Shown in pieces: positions 43,115-52,810 of a stretch of 64,000 nucleotides of DNA. Each line of letters starts with the position of its first letter. Position 1 is the stretch's first letter. Below the pieces are notes generated by a model that did no database searches, was not told where the DNA came from, and was given only the letters and a program-made list of their open reading frames with translations. Where the stretch lies: assembly GCA_020440605.1 (NCBI GenBank), contig JAGRNT010000013.1:60024-124023 (forward strand), in the 5' to 3' direction. The stretch is from a bacterium. Lineage in GTDB: Bacteria > 4484-113 > JAFGCY01. A program made the translations under genes and the position numbers.

Positions 43115-43120
43115 ATTATA
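43115..43120 (-). promoter_or_regulatory. Possible -10 box of the dehydrogenase gene
   Basis: A perfect TATAAT on the minus strand 33 bp upstream of the GTG start; no good -35 hexamer. A GC-rich hairpin lies just upstream, past the end of the response-regulator gene. Confidence 0.4.
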
Positions 43121-43153
43121 GCCCTGCCCGGCGGCCTGAGCCGGGAAGCGGCC

Positions 43154-43534
43154 TCAGCCCGCGTCCGGCCCGCCGGCCAGCTGCTCGATCCCGCCGATCA
43201 GCTCACGCAGGTTGAAGGGCTTGTTGAAGGTCAGCGAGGCACCTAGCGCACGCGCCGTCTCGAGGAAGTCCACATTGCCCTGCCGGCCACCGCCGGACAT
43301 GGCGATGATCTTCGTGTCGGGGCGGATCTCGAGGATCTCGCTGATGGTTTCCAGGCCGTCCTTGACCGGCATGATGATGTCCGTAATCACGATGTCGAAC
43401 TGCGAGCCGCTGAAGGTCTGCACGGCCTCCTCGCCGTTGCCGACCGCCACCACGTCGTAGCCCGAGCTGAGCAGGATGCTGTGCAGCACGTCGCGTACGT
43501 CCTTGTCATCATCTACCAACAGGATTCTTGTCAT
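43154..43534 (-). CDS. Single-domain response regulator
   Basis: 126 residues, one receiver domain: acidic pair Asp8/Asp9, phospho-acceptor Asp52, Ser80 in place of the usual Thr, Lys105. No output domain. The ATG lies 26 bp inside the end of the upstream hybrid kinase gene, so it is translated with it and is probably a target of that kinase or of a phosphorelay. Confidence 0.92.
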   Translation of the reverse strand: MTRILLVDDDKDVRDVLHSILLSSGYDVVAVGNGEEAVQTFSGSQFDIVITDIIMPVKDGLETISEILEIRPDTKIIAMSGGGRQGNVDFLETARALGASLTFNKPFNLRELIGGIEQLAGGPDAG

Positions 43535-45611
43535 CTGGAACCGTCTCTGCCACGGGTCCGAGTACCTGCCTGATCGCCTGCGCCAGCACGTTCTGCTCCA
43601 GCGGCTTGTTGACCAGCATGTGGATCCCTAGCTCATCCATGATATCCCGTGGCAGGCCTTCGCTGAAGCCCGTGATCATGATCACCGGCAGATCACTGCC
43701 CTGTTCGCGCAGACTGCGCACCAGGCGTTCGCCGTCCATGCGCGGCATGGTGAGGTCGGTCACCAGCAGGCGGATGCTCGGATCGGCCTGCAGGCGCTCC
43801 AGCGCCTCGGCGGGGGCCCGGCTGGTGCTGACCCGGTAGCCGAGCCGGTCCAGCTGCTGCAGTACGAGATTGTTGATGTCCGGTTCGTCATCCACGAACA
43901 GCACATGCTCACCCTGACCGGCGGGAGCGGCATCCTCGGCAGCTGCACTGCCGGCTTCGCCGCAGGGTCCGCCCGCCGGATCGCGCGCCAGGGGCAGATA
44001 GACCCGGAAGCAGCTGCCGCGTCCCGGCAGGCTCTCCACCTCGATTTCACCGCCGTGGCTGAGCACGATCCCGTGTACCACGGACAGCCCGATCCCGCTG
44101 CCGCCCTCGCCGGGCCGGCTCGAGAAGAAGGGCTGGAAGATCATCTCCAGCTCCTGCTGGCGGATCCCGCTGCCGTCGTCGGTCACGCTCAGCAGCACAT
44201 GCGGGCCGAGCTTGAGCGCGGGCAGGCGCTCCAGCGAGCCGAGGTCGATCAGCACCTGCTCGATCCCGACGGAGATCCGGCCCTCATTGGTGCCGATCGC
44301 CTGCAGGGCATTCGTGCAGAGGTTGAGCAGCACCTGGTGGATATGCGTGGCATCCGCCAGCACGCAGTGCGGCCCGCCGGATTCGTGCAGCTCGAGGCGC
44401 ACACGCCTGCCGGCCCGCACGCTCAGCAGGCCCAGTACTTCCTCAGCCACGCTGCGCAGGTTGACCGGCTCGGGCTCATGCTGCGGCGTGTCGCTGAAGG
44501 AGAGGATGCGCTGCACCAGCTCGCGGGCCCGGCTGGCTCCGCGCCGCACCTGCTGCAGATGGCGATGCACGCTGCTGCTCTGTTCCGTTTCCTCGAGGCC
44601 GAGATCCGTGAAGCCGATGATCGGCGTGAGGATGTTGTTGAAGTCGTGGGCAATCGCCGAGGAGACGCTGCCGATGGTTTCCAGCTTGCGGATCTGGTCG
44701 AGCTTGCCTTCCATGCGCCGCCGGGTCTCCTCGAGGCTGTGCTGCTCGGTGATGTCCTGCACCGTTGCCAGCAGGCGCTGCGCGCGGCCGCTTTCACTGC
44801 GTTCCACCACGAAACGTGCATGTTGCCAGCGCTGCGGACCGCCTCCCGGCAGCAGCCTGTATGACTGCTCATGGTTGCTGCCCTGGCGGATCAGGCTGTC
44901 CATTGCCATTTCCAGGTCGTCACGGTCCTCGGGGTGCACGAGCGAGAGCAGCAGGCGCATGTCGGGTACGGCATCGCTGCCCTCAAGCCCGAACAGGCGA
45001 TGGAGCTCCTCCGACCAGTACATCCGGCCATCGCGCAGATCGAGGTCCAGGCTGCCCAGCCGGGCCAGCTGCTGGGCCTCACGCAGGCGCAGCTCGCTCT
45101 GCTCCAGCAGACGTTCATGGTGGCGCTGCTCGCTGACGTCGCGCACGATCGCCAGCACTCCGCGGCCCTCGGCGCGTACCTGTTCAGAGGCGCTGCATTC
45201 GGCGACGAAGCTGCTGCCGTCCCGGCGCCTGGCCACGATCTCGCGCATGCTGCCCAGCAGCATGCTGCTGCTGCCGTGCATCACGCTCTGGATGTGGCAT
45301 TCCCCGCCGTCCTGGCAGGGGAAGAGTTCGCGGAAGTGCCGGTTGGCAACCTCCGCCGCCGGCCAGCCGAACAGTTCCTCGGCGGCGCGGTTGAAGCCCT
45401 CGATGAAGCCCTCCGGGGAGATCGCCAGCACGGCATCCGGGGCACTGTTCTCCAGCGCGGTGAGCCGGCTCTGCAGTCGCTCCTGCTCCGCCTCGCGGTC
45501 CCGCAGCTCCTGCTCCCGGGACTGCAGTTCGCGGCGGCCTGCTGCCAGCTGGAAGGCCAGATAGAGGCAGCCCATTATTCCGCTCAGCGCCACGAAGACA
45601 ATCAGCGGCAT
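43509..45611 (-). CDS. Hybrid sensor histidine kinase (TM-PAS-PAS-HK-receiver)
   Basis: 700 residues from the ATG at 45611 (GGGAG box). One TM helix (2-22), a coiled coil, PAS domains at about 50-165 and 185-300, a HisKA domain with the phospho-His in AIAHDFNNIL, a HATPase with N and G boxes (NLCTNALQA, GSGIGLSVVHGI), and a C-terminal receiver with VTDLTMPRMDG. The AHDFNN type H-box is typical of hybrid kinases whose H domain lies before an attached receiver. The small receiver downstream overlaps. Confidence 0.92.
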   Translation of the reverse strand: MPLIVFVALSGIMGCLYLAFQLAAGRRELQSREQELRDREAEQERLQSRLTALENSAPDAVLAISPEGFIEGFNRAAEELFGWPAAEVANRHFRELFPCQDGGECHIQSVMHGSSSMLLGSMREIVARRRDGSSFVAECSASEQVRAEGRGVLAIVRDVSEQRHHERLLEQSELRLREAQQLARLGSLDLDLRDGRMYWSEELHRLFGLEGSDAVPDMRLLLSLVHPEDRDDLEMAMDSLIRQGSNHEQSYRLLPGGGPQRWQHARFVVERSESGRAQRLLATVQDITEQHSLEETRRRMEGKLDQIRKLETIGSVSSAIAHDFNNILTPIIGFTDLGLEETEQSSSVHRHLQQVRRGASRARELVQRILSFSDTPQHEPEPVNLRSVAEEVLGLLSVRAGRRVRLELHESGGPHCVLADATHIHQVLLNLCTNALQAIGTNEGRISVGIEQVLIDLGSLERLPALKLGPHVLLSVTDDGSGIRQQELEMIFQPFFSSRPGEGGSGIGLSVVHGIVLSHGGEIEVESLPGRGSCFRVYLPLARDPAGGPCGEAGSAAAEDAAPAGQGEHVLFVDDEPDINNLVLQQLDRLGYRVSTSRAPAEALERLQADPSIRLLVTDLTMPRMDGERLVRSLREQGSDLPVIMITGFSEGLPRDIMDELGIHMLVNKPLEQNVLAQAIRQVLGPVAETVPDDKNPVGR

Positions 45612-45831
45612 GGCAACTCCCGCTCCGCCGGCAGGGATGTTGTCCGGCAGCCTCCCGCTGGCGGCGTTTCCAGCAGCTGGGCAGGGCAATCAGTTTCCGG
45701 CATCTTTGGCAGCATAAGTATCAAAGTCCCGCAGTGCGGGTTCCTGTGCTTAATAGATACCGGATATCGGGACGGCTGAGGAGCTGTCTGCGAATTGATA
45801 ACTGAGGCTTAACCGCGATTGAAAGGCCGGT

Positions 45832-48000
45832 TCAGCCGGCGCGGTCGCCATGCACCGGCAGCCAGACCACGAAGCGGCTGCCCCTGCCGATTTCGCTCTC
45901 CACGCTGATCCCGCCGCCGTGGCTGCTGACGATCCCGTGCACCACGGACAGCCCGAGGCCCGTGCCTTCCTCCACGCTCTTCGTGGTGAAGAATGGCTCG
46001 AACAGCCGGCTGATGTTCTTCGGGTCAATCCCGCAGCCGCTGTCACTGACAACGAGTTCCAGCCAGGCATCCGGAGCCTCGTTCAGCCCGGTCTGCGAGA
46101 GATCCACGGCTTCAGCCGGGATGCGGCCCAGTTCCACGCCGAGTTCACCGCCGCCATCCTTCATGGCATGCACGGCATTGATCATCAGGTTCATCACGAC
46201 CTGGTGGATCTGGGTCGGATCAGCGATGATCTGCGGGCAGTCCGGTTCCACAGCAAGTTTCACTTTCAGGTCATCCCGGCCCTTGACCTGCGGTTCCAGC
46301 ATGCGCAGGGCCTCGCGGCAGAGCTGCTCTACATCCACGAGCGCCCGGCTCTGCTGGGACTGGCGGCTGAATACGAGCATCTGGTCCACAAGGCTGCGGG
46401 CCCGTTCACTGGCACTGAGCACCCGCTCGAGGTCCTGCTGGGCGGGATGTTCCGCCGGCAGGCGCGTGGTCCCGAGCGTGGTATAGCCCATGATCGCCTG
46501 CAGGATGTTGTTGAAGTCGTGGGCGATCCCGCCGGCCAGGGTACCGATCGTTTCCATCTTCTGCGAGTAGCGCAGCTGCCTTTCCAGGCGACGGCGCTCC
46601 TGCTCACTGCCGATGCGCTGCGAAATGTCCAGCAGCGTGCCGGTCATGCGCAGCGGCTGGTCCTCGGGGCTGCGCTGGATCACGCGGGCCCGGGCCAGCA
46701 CCCAGATGTAGTCTCCGTCGCTGCGGCGCAGGCGGTGCTCCACCTCGAACTGTTCACTCTCGCCGGAGAGATGCTGCTCCATCTGTTCAAGCACGTGGTC
46801 GCGGTCCTCGGGGTGGATCCGTTCATCCCAGGGCGTGCTGTCGGAGCTGATTTCCTCCAGCCCGTAGCCGAGCATCTCGGCCCAGCGTTCATTGCAGACG
46901 AATTCATCCGTTGCCAGGTTCCAGTCCCACATCCCGAGATCCGCACCGCTCAGTGCCAGGCGCACACGCTCCTCATTCTCGGCGAGCTTCAGCTCATTGC
47001 GCTTGCGCTGTGAGATGTCCTGGCCGATGGCCATCATCCCGAGGGGTTCGTCACGGGCATTGGTGATCCGTGAGAAGCTCCAGATCATCGGGGTTTCCTT
47101 GCCCTCGCGGCTGACGACCTGCACCTCATGCTCGCGCACCTGCCCGCCGTCCATCACACGCTGGGCGTCAATCTCCACCCCGGCCCAGCAGTAGGACGGA
47201 AACAGCAGGCTGAGGTAGCGCCGCCCGATCACATACTGCCGCGGATAACCGAAGATGCGCTGAGCCTCCTCGTTGTAGTCGATCACTTCCAGTTCGGCAT
47301 TGAAGTTGACGATTGCATTGCCGGCCAGCAGCACCATCTGGCGGTTGCGCTCCTGGCTGTCCAGCAGCTGGTTCTCCAGCATGATCTGGTGGTAGGGCTG
47401 GCTGAACAGGCTGCCGATCACGAGTGAGGCGGCCGGATAGCCCACGAGGATCAGGGCCATGCTGCCCAGCAGACTGCGGGTTTCAAGATCAGCGGTGTTG
47501 TGGAACTGCATGTAGAACAGCCCCAGCTGCGGCAGGCTGAGCGCCAGGCCGAGCAGAGCCAGCACACGGGCGCTGATGAAATCGCGGTGCAGGCCCCAGA
47601 AGTGGCGCACCACCAGGCCGGCAGCCAGAGCGAAGACCAGCGGCACGATCACCGAAGGGCTGAGTGATCCGTTCATCAAGTAGGCCAGCGTGGCCACGGC
47701 GAGTGCCGTGAGCACGCCATCCAGCACTCCGGCCAGCACCACGGCGAGCGCGATCACGATCGGGAAAGCGCTCGGGTCCAGCCAGTCGATGCGTTCCGCC
47801 CCCTGGAGCTGCAGCATGGTCTCCTGCAGGGGAATGATCACGAATGAAGCGATCAGGGCGGTGGCGATGAACAGCAGGATTCCGGTGAAGCGCTGCAGGG
47901 AAGGCATCGAGCGGCGAATGGAGGTCAATGCCCAGCTGAAGGCCAGCATGAACATCGTCATCAGCAGAATGCTGTTGCTCAGATTCGCGAGTTGTGCCAA
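45832..48000 (-). CDS. Membrane-bound PAS sensor histidine kinase
   Basis: 722 residues with a TTG start supported by GGGAG. The first 210 residues hold six or so TM helices resembling the 5TM-LytS-type sensor block (tentative). Two PAS domains follow (about 225-345 and 350-470; the second has the PAS-fold-3 pattern ERWAEMLGYGLEEI and HPEDRD), then HisKA with IAHDFNNIL and a HATPase ending near GTGLGLSVVHGI. No receiver is attached. Separate from the hybrid kinase downstream by 220 bp. Confidence 0.9.
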   Translation of the reverse strand: MAQLANLSNSILLMTMFMLAFSWALTSIRRSMPSLQRFTGILLFIATALIASFVIIPLQETMLQLQGAERIDWLDPSAFPIVIALAVVLAGVLDGVLTALAVATLAYLMNGSLSPSVIVPLVFALAAGLVVRHFWGLHRDFISARVLALLGLALSLPQLGLFYMQFHNTADLETRSLLGSMALILVGYPAASLVIGSLFSQPYHQIMLENQLLDSQERNRQMVLLAGNAIVNFNAELEVIDYNEEAQRIFGYPRQYVIGRRYLSLLFPSYCWAGVEIDAQRVMDGGQVREHEVQVVSREGKETPMIWSFSRITNARDEPLGMMAIGQDISQRKRNELKLAENEERVRLALSGADLGMWDWNLATDEFVCNERWAEMLGYGLEEISSDSTPWDERIHPEDRDHVLEQMEQHLSGESEQFEVEHRLRRSDGDYIWVLARARVIQRSPEDQPLRMTGTLLDISQRIGSEQERRRLERQLRYSQKMETIGTLAGGIAHDFNNILQAIMGYTTLGTTRLPAEHPAQQDLERVLSASERARSLVDQMLVFSRQSQQSRALVDVEQLCREALRMLEPQVKGRDDLKVKLAVEPDCPQIIADPTQIHQVVMNLMINAVHAMKDGGGELGVELGRIPAEAVDLSQTGLNEAPDAWLELVVSDSGCGIDPKNISRLFEPFFTTKSVEEGTGLGLSVVHGIVSSHGGGISVESEIGRGSRFVVWLPVHGDRAG

Positions 48001-48123
48001 TCCCGGCTCCCGATCTCCGTCCTATGAAGTGGGCGAAACCCACCGAGACATTAGACCATAAAGGTATGTCGGGGTTCAGCCTGTCAGGTTAAATTACAGA
48101 TAAATCAAAATCCGGCGCACGAC

Positions 48124-48672
48124 TCAGACGCCGGCCCCCTGCTCCCCGAATTTGCGGGTGTAGCTCTGCATGGCATTCTCCACCGCCTGGATCGCATCCA
48201 GCGGGCCGAGGAATTCCTCGACCTTCACATCCTTCTGCTCCAGCTTCTTGTAATCCTCGAAGAAGGCCTTCAGCTCGAACAGGCGGTGGCGCGGGATCTC
48301 CTTGATGTGGTCATAGCCGTTGTACTCCGGATCATCCATGTGCACGCAGATGATCTTCTCGTCATTCTCTCCCTGGTCGACCATCAGCATCACGCCGATC
48401 GGCTTGGCGCGCAGGATGCTCATCGGAAAGACCGGCTCCTGCATCAGCACCAGCACGTCCAGCGGGTCGTGGTCGTCACCGAGCGTCTGCGGGATGAAGC
48501 CGTAGTTGGCCGGGTAGAACACCGAGCTGTAGAGCACGCGGTCGACCTTCATCAGGCCGGTCAGCTTGTCCAGCTCGTACTTGACCTTGCCGCCCTTCAT
48601 GATCTCGATCACCGCGTTGAATTCACGCGGGGCGTTGTCACCGATCGGTACGTCATGCCAGCAATGGGCCAT
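48124..48672 (-). CDS. ppa: Inorganic pyrophosphatase (family I)
   Basis: 182 residues from the ATG at 48672 (AAGGAG box). The family I active site is present: [26 protein letters not shown] (metal-binding aspartates of the signature at about 67-72), then KPIGVMLM and the DHIKEIP segment. It hydrolyses pyrophosphate and drives biosynthetic reactions. The signature reads DHDPLD where DGDPLD is common, a tolerated change. The upstream gene is 31 bp away. Confidence 0.93.
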   Translation of the reverse strand: MAHCWHDVPIGDNAPREFNAVIEIMKGGKVKYELDKLTGLMKVDRVLYSSVFYPANYGFIPQTLGDDHDPLDVLVLMQEPVFPMSILRAKPIGVMLMVDQGENDEKIICVHMDDPEYNGYDHIKEIPRHRLFELKAFFEDYKKLEQKDVKVEEFLGPLDAIQAVENAMQSYTRKFGEQGAGV

Positions 48673-48703
48673 CCGGGTCTCCTTGGGGCGATTCCATCCG
48701 CCC

Positions 48704-49390
48704 TCAGTCTGCTGCGGCGGCACTGCCGCCGGTTTCCGCCACTTCGTCAACTTCCTCATTCAGCGGGGTGCTGCGCCCCTCGGGCTCGATCTCCGAGGCG
48801 AAGAAGATGGCAATGTGCTGCTCGGGCTGCAGGCCGAAGTGCTCGAGTACCTGCCGCCCCGTTTCATCCGCAAACTCCAGCCGGCGGACCTCCGTATCCG
48901 CGACCTGCCCCCGGAACTCGATGCGCTCGCCGATCCCGCAGACCGGCGCCAGCGGCCTGACCGCCGTGACCGGCAGCCCGCAGTCCAGCCAGTAGACGCT
49001 GCCGAGGGCGGAGTTGGGGTTGTCAGGATCAATCGGCGCACCCTTCTTGTCATGGATGAACAGCACGGTGCCGCTGCCGCTCAGCCACTGCGCCGTATGC
49101 CCCGCCGGGTCGGCGACGATCGCCGCGCTGTCAACGGCCTGGGCCTGGCTGCGGATTTCCTCCGCATCCGTCATGTAGACCTGGGTGTAGGCTCCGGTCA
49201 CGTCGCTGAGTTCCACCAGGCGCTTGCGCACGAGGATGAAGATCGCGAGCGTCATCAGGATCAGTGTCACGCAGCTGAGCATGATCATGCGCTTGTCGCG
49301 CTCGGGCGTGAAACCAGGATCGGCCGCAGGCTGCAGGGCCCTGTCGGGCTGCTGCGGCTGATCCTGCTGTTGCTCGTCTGCGCTCATCAT
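48704..49390 (-). CDS. Single-TM protein of unknown function
   Basis: 228 residues: a Gln/Asp-rich N-terminus, one TM helix (about 35-53), then a soluble domain probably outside the cytoplasm with two Cys (WLDCGLPV and APVCGIGE) that could form a disulphide, and an acidic Ala-rich tail. The second codon is also ATG. Lies between pyrophosphatase and peptidase genes in one orientation. No family recognised. Confidence 0.65.
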   Translation of the reverse strand: MMSADEQQQDQPQQPDRALQPAADPGFTPERDKRMIMLSCVTLILMTLAIFILVRKRLVELSDVTGAYTQVYMTDAEEIRSQAQAVDSAAIVADPAGHTAQWLSGSGTVLFIHDKKGAPIDPDNPNSALGSVYWLDCGLPVTAVRPLAPVCGIGERIEFRGQVADTEVRRLEFADETGRQVLEHFGLQPEQHIAIFFASEIEPEGRSTPLNEEVDEVAETGGSAAAAD

Positions 49391-49409
49391 GCACCCGTCC
49401 CGGCCGGGA

Positions 49410-50807
49410 TCAGCCCAGGCTCTCGCTGGCCAGCGCGCCCATCGGATCCCAGGCCGGCAGCACCGTCGGCTCGCCCGTAAGCGCCTGCTGCAGCTCCGCG
49501 CTCAGCAGCGACTTCGGCACGGCGATCTCGAACATGTACTCGTCGAACCAGTTGTCATTCATCACGTAGAAGCCCTGCTCGCCGCCCTCACTGCCCCAGG
49601 AGTTCTCCACGCGCCAGCGCCGCGGGTCGTTGTCAACCACGTCCACACCGGTGAACAGCATCGCGTGCGTCATCAGGGTCTGGTGGTGCAGCAGGCGGCC
49701 CGGCTTGTCCTGCGCGAAGGGCGTATCGTAGATCCGCTCGAAGCCGAACAGCTCGCGGTCCCAGACCCCGCGGCGGCGGTCCATCATCTTGCCCACGTCG
49801 CAGCCCATCCAGACAGGCTGGCCGTCCATCAGCTGCTTCATGGTGAGCTGCTTCATCAGTTCGATGTCAACGTTGAGGTAGGTCACGATCTCACCGCCCA
49901 CCACGTTGCCAAGCATGTCCACGGTGTAGGTGCGGCCCTGCGGGCTGCTCTCGCGCGGGTCATGCACGATGCTGACGTAGTCGTCGAGCTTGATCGTGAC
50001 GTACTTGTCAGCGAACTGCTGCGGAGTGAGCCGGCCCTCGCGGTGGAACTTGTTGTCCTTGTCGCGCCACTCCCAGTCGAAGTCCTGCGGCGGGGTGCCG
50101 AGGTGGATGCAGAGCATGCGGTGGATCACGGAGACGAAGCCGTCCTTGAGCCTGCGCACCTCATCCTCGCCCCTGCCACTGGCAACGGCATCACGCAGCT
50201 GCTGGGCGAAGTCGCGCAGCTTGGAGATCACGATCGCGTTCATGTAGCGCGTGTTGCTGGAGCTTTCGCTCTCGGGCATCGCGCTCTGCGGCACGAGGCC
50301 GTGCTTCTTGACGAGGTTGACGAACATGTTCCACTGCCCGCCATCCTCAAGCGGCTTGTCCAGCAGGAAGGCCACGGTGCGGTCGTCAACATCGCGCTCG
50401 GCGGTGGCGATGATCGCCTCGAGGAAGTAGTTGGCACGTTCGAACTTGTCCCAGAAGTGCAGGTAGGTCTGCGAGAATTCGAATTCCTTGATGTTCATGG
50501 CCTGCATCGCACCGACGCGCAGCAGGTTCAGGCCGGCGAACAGCCAGCAGCGGCCGCTGGCACGCTGGTTCGTGACCTTCCAGTCGTCCAGCTTGTGGCT
50601 GAAGGTATGCGGCGTGGAGGTGATGATGTCGCGGTTCTGCGCGATGTCCATCACGCTCACCTGGGTCACGGCATTGCGCATCAGGCTCGCCGTGGGGTGC
50701 GCCATGAATTCAGTGTGCAGCTCGCTGAGCCGCTCGGGGCTGAGGCTGCCGTCCTCGGAGGCCGCAAGGCGTGCGACCACCGCTGCCTGGTTGTCTGCTG
50801 CTGTCAT
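49410..50807 (-). CDS. pepC: Bleomycin hydrolase-type cysteine aminopeptidase (C1B)
   Basis: 465 residues, normal for PepC/bleomycin hydrolase. Catalytic residues in place: Gln81 and Cys87 in NQRASGRCWLF, His381 in MTHAMLFTG, Asn402 in VENSWG. The C-terminal residues that line the active site in this family are present as DPMGALASESLG. Forms a hexameric cytosolic barrel with the active sites inside and trims peptides. The enzyme is a plausible partner of the M42 peptidase in peptide turnover. Confidence 0.93.
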   Translation of the reverse strand: MTAADNQAAVVARLAASEDGSLSPERLSELHTEFMAHPTASLMRNAVTQVSVMDIAQNRDIITSTPHTFSHKLDDWKVTNQRASGRCWLFAGLNLLRVGAMQAMNIKEFEFSQTYLHFWDKFERANYFLEAIIATAERDVDDRTVAFLLDKPLEDGGQWNMFVNLVKKHGLVPQSAMPESESSSNTRYMNAIVISKLRDFAQQLRDAVASGRGEDEVRRLKDGFVSVIHRMLCIHLGTPPQDFDWEWRDKDNKFHREGRLTPQQFADKYVTIKLDDYVSIVHDPRESSPQGRTYTVDMLGNVVGGEIVTYLNVDIELMKQLTMKQLMDGQPVWMGCDVGKMMDRRRGVWDRELFGFERIYDTPFAQDKPGRLLHHQTLMTHAMLFTGVDVVDNDPRRWRVENSWGSEGGEQGFYVMNDNWFDEYMFEIAVPKSLLSAELQQALTGEPTVLPAWDPMGALASESLG

Positions 50808-50956
50808 ATCCGCTCCTGCTGCCGGCCCTCTGGATGCGGTCGGACCATGACCGGGCCGGGAATCTGGTGTGTGCTGGTCCTATGTATGTCTGCGGGCATG
50901 ATTTTATCGTGTGCAGGCGGTGTGATCGCCCATTTGTGCACGATTGAACGGAGCGC

Positions 50957-51135
50957 GTAGCGGTGGCGCCTCGCGCCAACTGAAAGTGGAAGCTGCGAAT
51001 AGTACAAATCTGTAGTGATGGACAGGGTAGCGGTGGCGCCCAGCGCCAACTGGAAGTGGATGCTGCGAATAGTACAAATCTGTAGTGATGGACTGGGTAG
51101 CGGTGGCGCCCTGCGCCAACTGGGAGTGGATGCGT
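50957..51135. repeat. 70-bp tandem repeat with GTAG-headed REP hairpin, about 2.6 copies
   Basis: Copies start at 50957, 51027 and 51097 (exact 70-bp period). Each begins GTAGCGGTGGCGCC-NN-GCGCCAACTG, a hairpin with the GTAG head, followed by a shared spacer containing GCTGCGAATAGTACAAATC. The third copy is cut short next to the transposase gene. 50808-50956 shows nothing else. Confidence 0.9.
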
Positions 51136-51726
51136 CATGCTTACCCGACTGAGGATTCGAGCAATCAGCGCAGTCCCTTTCCTTCCAGTTCAATCATCAG
51201 CGGATTGTAGAGAATGTAGCTGCGTATGTTCCGCAGGGCCCTATCCGTTGTGACTATCCGTTCGTAGTAGTTCCGTTGCCAGACCTGCATATCCGGGTTC
51301 CCTGTCAGCCTGCGGATTTCCTTTGTGACAACACCCTTGTAGGATGTCACGACCTTGCTCAGATGCACTCCCGCATCCCGTGTGCTCTCACCGAATTCCA
51401 GCAGCAGCAAGGCGTGCATGTGGTTGGGCATGAAGCGATGCAGGTCATTGCTTACTGTCTGGTATACCTCATCATTGCGTTGCCAGCAGTCAACAGCAAT
51501 CTGTCCGATTCGCGACAGAAGAATCTCGTTGCCATTCGTATAGCTGCCAAAGAGATTCCTTGAACCGGCAGTTTTCAGGGTTATGAAGTAGTAGCCCGGT
51601 GCGCTGTAGTTGTGGTCAGGCTTGCGCATCTGTTTTGGACGCAACGGCAACATATAGCAACTATATCACATTTTTGTAAACCATGCTACATTCTCTCCCA
51701 AGTGGCGCCAGGCGCCACCGCTACCC
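51095..51726. mobile_element. RAYT unit bounded by inverted REP sequences
   Basis: GGGTAGCGGTGGCGCC followed by GCGCCA at 51095-51126, and at 51698-51726 the reverse complement of GGGTAGCGGTGGCGCCTGGC. The two ends are inverted copies of the same palindrome around the transposase gene, the usual arrangement of REP-associated tyrosine transposases. Confidence 0.8.
51165..51653 (-). CDS. REP-associated tyrosine transposase (RAYT, Y1/IS200-like)
   Basis: 162 residues from 51653 (ATG at 51629 is the alternative). PGYYFITLKT at the N-terminus, the HUH metal motif in FMPNHMHALLL, and the catalytic Tyr in WQRNYYERIV place it in the Y1 single-strand transposase group; the RAYT branch is single-copy and tied to REP palindromes. 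It cuts single-stranded REP DNA at its head tetranucleotide. Length is normal, and all motifs look intact, so it could be active. Less G+C-rich than its neighbours. Confidence 0.88.
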   Translation of the reverse strand: MLPLRPKQMRKPDHNYSAPGYYFITLKTAGSRNLFGSYTNGNEILLSRIGQIAVDCWQRNDEVYQTVSNDLHRFMPNHMHALLLLEFGESTRDAGVHLSKVVTSYKGVVTKEIRRLTGNPDMQVWQRNYYERIVTTDRALRNIRSYILYNPLMIELEGKGLR

Positions 51727-51746
51727 ATTTCTATTAAAATTTCTGC

Positions 51747-52790
51747 ATGCATACCCGCAAACCCCTCTACGTGCTCTGTCTCTGGCAACCCCGCCCGGAG
51801 CTGCTGGACCATCTGCGTGCGGGGCTCGCGGGCTGGCCCATTGAACTGATCTGCGCGCCGGAGGGCCATGAATGGACCGGCGCGGATGAATCACTGCTGC
51901 TGCCGCTCGCGGCGGAGGCCGATGTCTTCATTGGCTGGCGGCCCACACGCAGCCTGATTGACGCCGCACCCAGACTCAAAGCCGTGATCAATCCCGGTGC
52001 CGGGGTGCAGCACCTCTACGGCATGTTCGCCGAGATCCAGCAGACGCGGGACATCGTGCTGATCAACGGACATGGCAATGCGCAGTTCACCGCCCAGACC
52101 ACCGTCACCCTGTTGTTGGCAATGCTCAGCGGCACCGTGCAGCACCACAACGCCATGCGTGAAGGCCGCTGGCGGCTGGGTGACGAGTTCCATGCCAACA
52201 CGCCGATCAGCCACAGGACCATCGGCCTGCTGGGCTACGGCCATGTCAACCGCAATGTCCACCGCATGCTCTCCGGCTTCGGTTGCCGGGTGATCACCTG
52301 CAACCGCAGCGGCAGCCTGCCAACTGACAGCCCAGCTCCGCTGGATGGCCTGTATTCAATTGAGCAGCTTGAGGACTTCCTGCGGGCGGTGGATGTGCTC
52401 GTGATCGCCGTGCCCTTTACACCGGACAGCGAGGGTCTGATCGGCAGGCGCGAGATCGAGCTGCTGGGCCGGGGCAGCTTCCTTGTCAACGTGGCCCGCG
52501 GCGGAGTTGTCAGCGAAGACGCGCTGTTCGAGGCACTTGACAACGGCTTCCTCGCCGGGGCGGCGATTGATGTCTGGTACGACTACCGCCCGGAGCCGGA
52601 TGAACAGGGCCGGCTCTTCCCCTGGCAGCGGTCCTTCCACGAACTTGGCAACATCGTGCTCAGCCCGCACCGCGCCGCATCGCCCTTTGACGACCTGGAG
52701 CGCTGGGATGAAGTGATCGAGAACCTCAAGCGCCTGAGCGCCGGCCGGGATGATCTGCTGAACGTGGTCAACTGCCAGCGGGGCTATTGA
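51747..52790 (+). CDS. D-isomer 2-hydroxyacid dehydrogenase family protein
   Basis: 347 residues. The NAD-domain features VNVARGGVVSEDAL, the catalytic-Arg loop and the His in SPHRAASPF are present. The dinucleotide loop reads LLGYGHVNRNV, so the third Gly of GxGxxG is replaced by Asn; the turn may still form but cofactor binding could be altered. Reduces or oxidises a 2-oxo/2-hydroxy acid; substrate unknown. It starts about 20 bp after the RAYT unit boundary. Confidence 0.85.
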   Translation: MHTRKPLYVLCLWQPRPELLDHLRAGLAGWPIELICAPEGHEWTGADESLLLPLAAEADVFIGWRPTRSLIDAAPRLKAVINPGAGVQHLYGMFAEIQQTRDIVLINGHGNAQFTAQTTVTLLLAMLSGTVQHHNAMREGRWRLGDEFHANTPISHRTIGLLGYGHVNRNVHRMLSGFGCRVITCNRSGSLPTDSPAPLDGLYSIEQLEDFLRAVDVLVIAVPFTPDSEGLIGRREIELLGRGSFLVNVARGGVVSEDALFEALDNGFLAGAAIDVWYDYRPEPDEQGRLFPWQRSFHELGNIVLSPHRAASPFDDLERWDEVIENLKRLSAGRDDLLNVVNCQRGY

Positions 52791-52810
52791 GCAAGACTCA
52801 GAGCTGCTTA

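Noticed and set aside
51140..51165. tRNA-like GGATTCGAGC stretch
   Set aside because: No cloverleaf can be built around it; no tRNA or rRNA gene was seen in the window.
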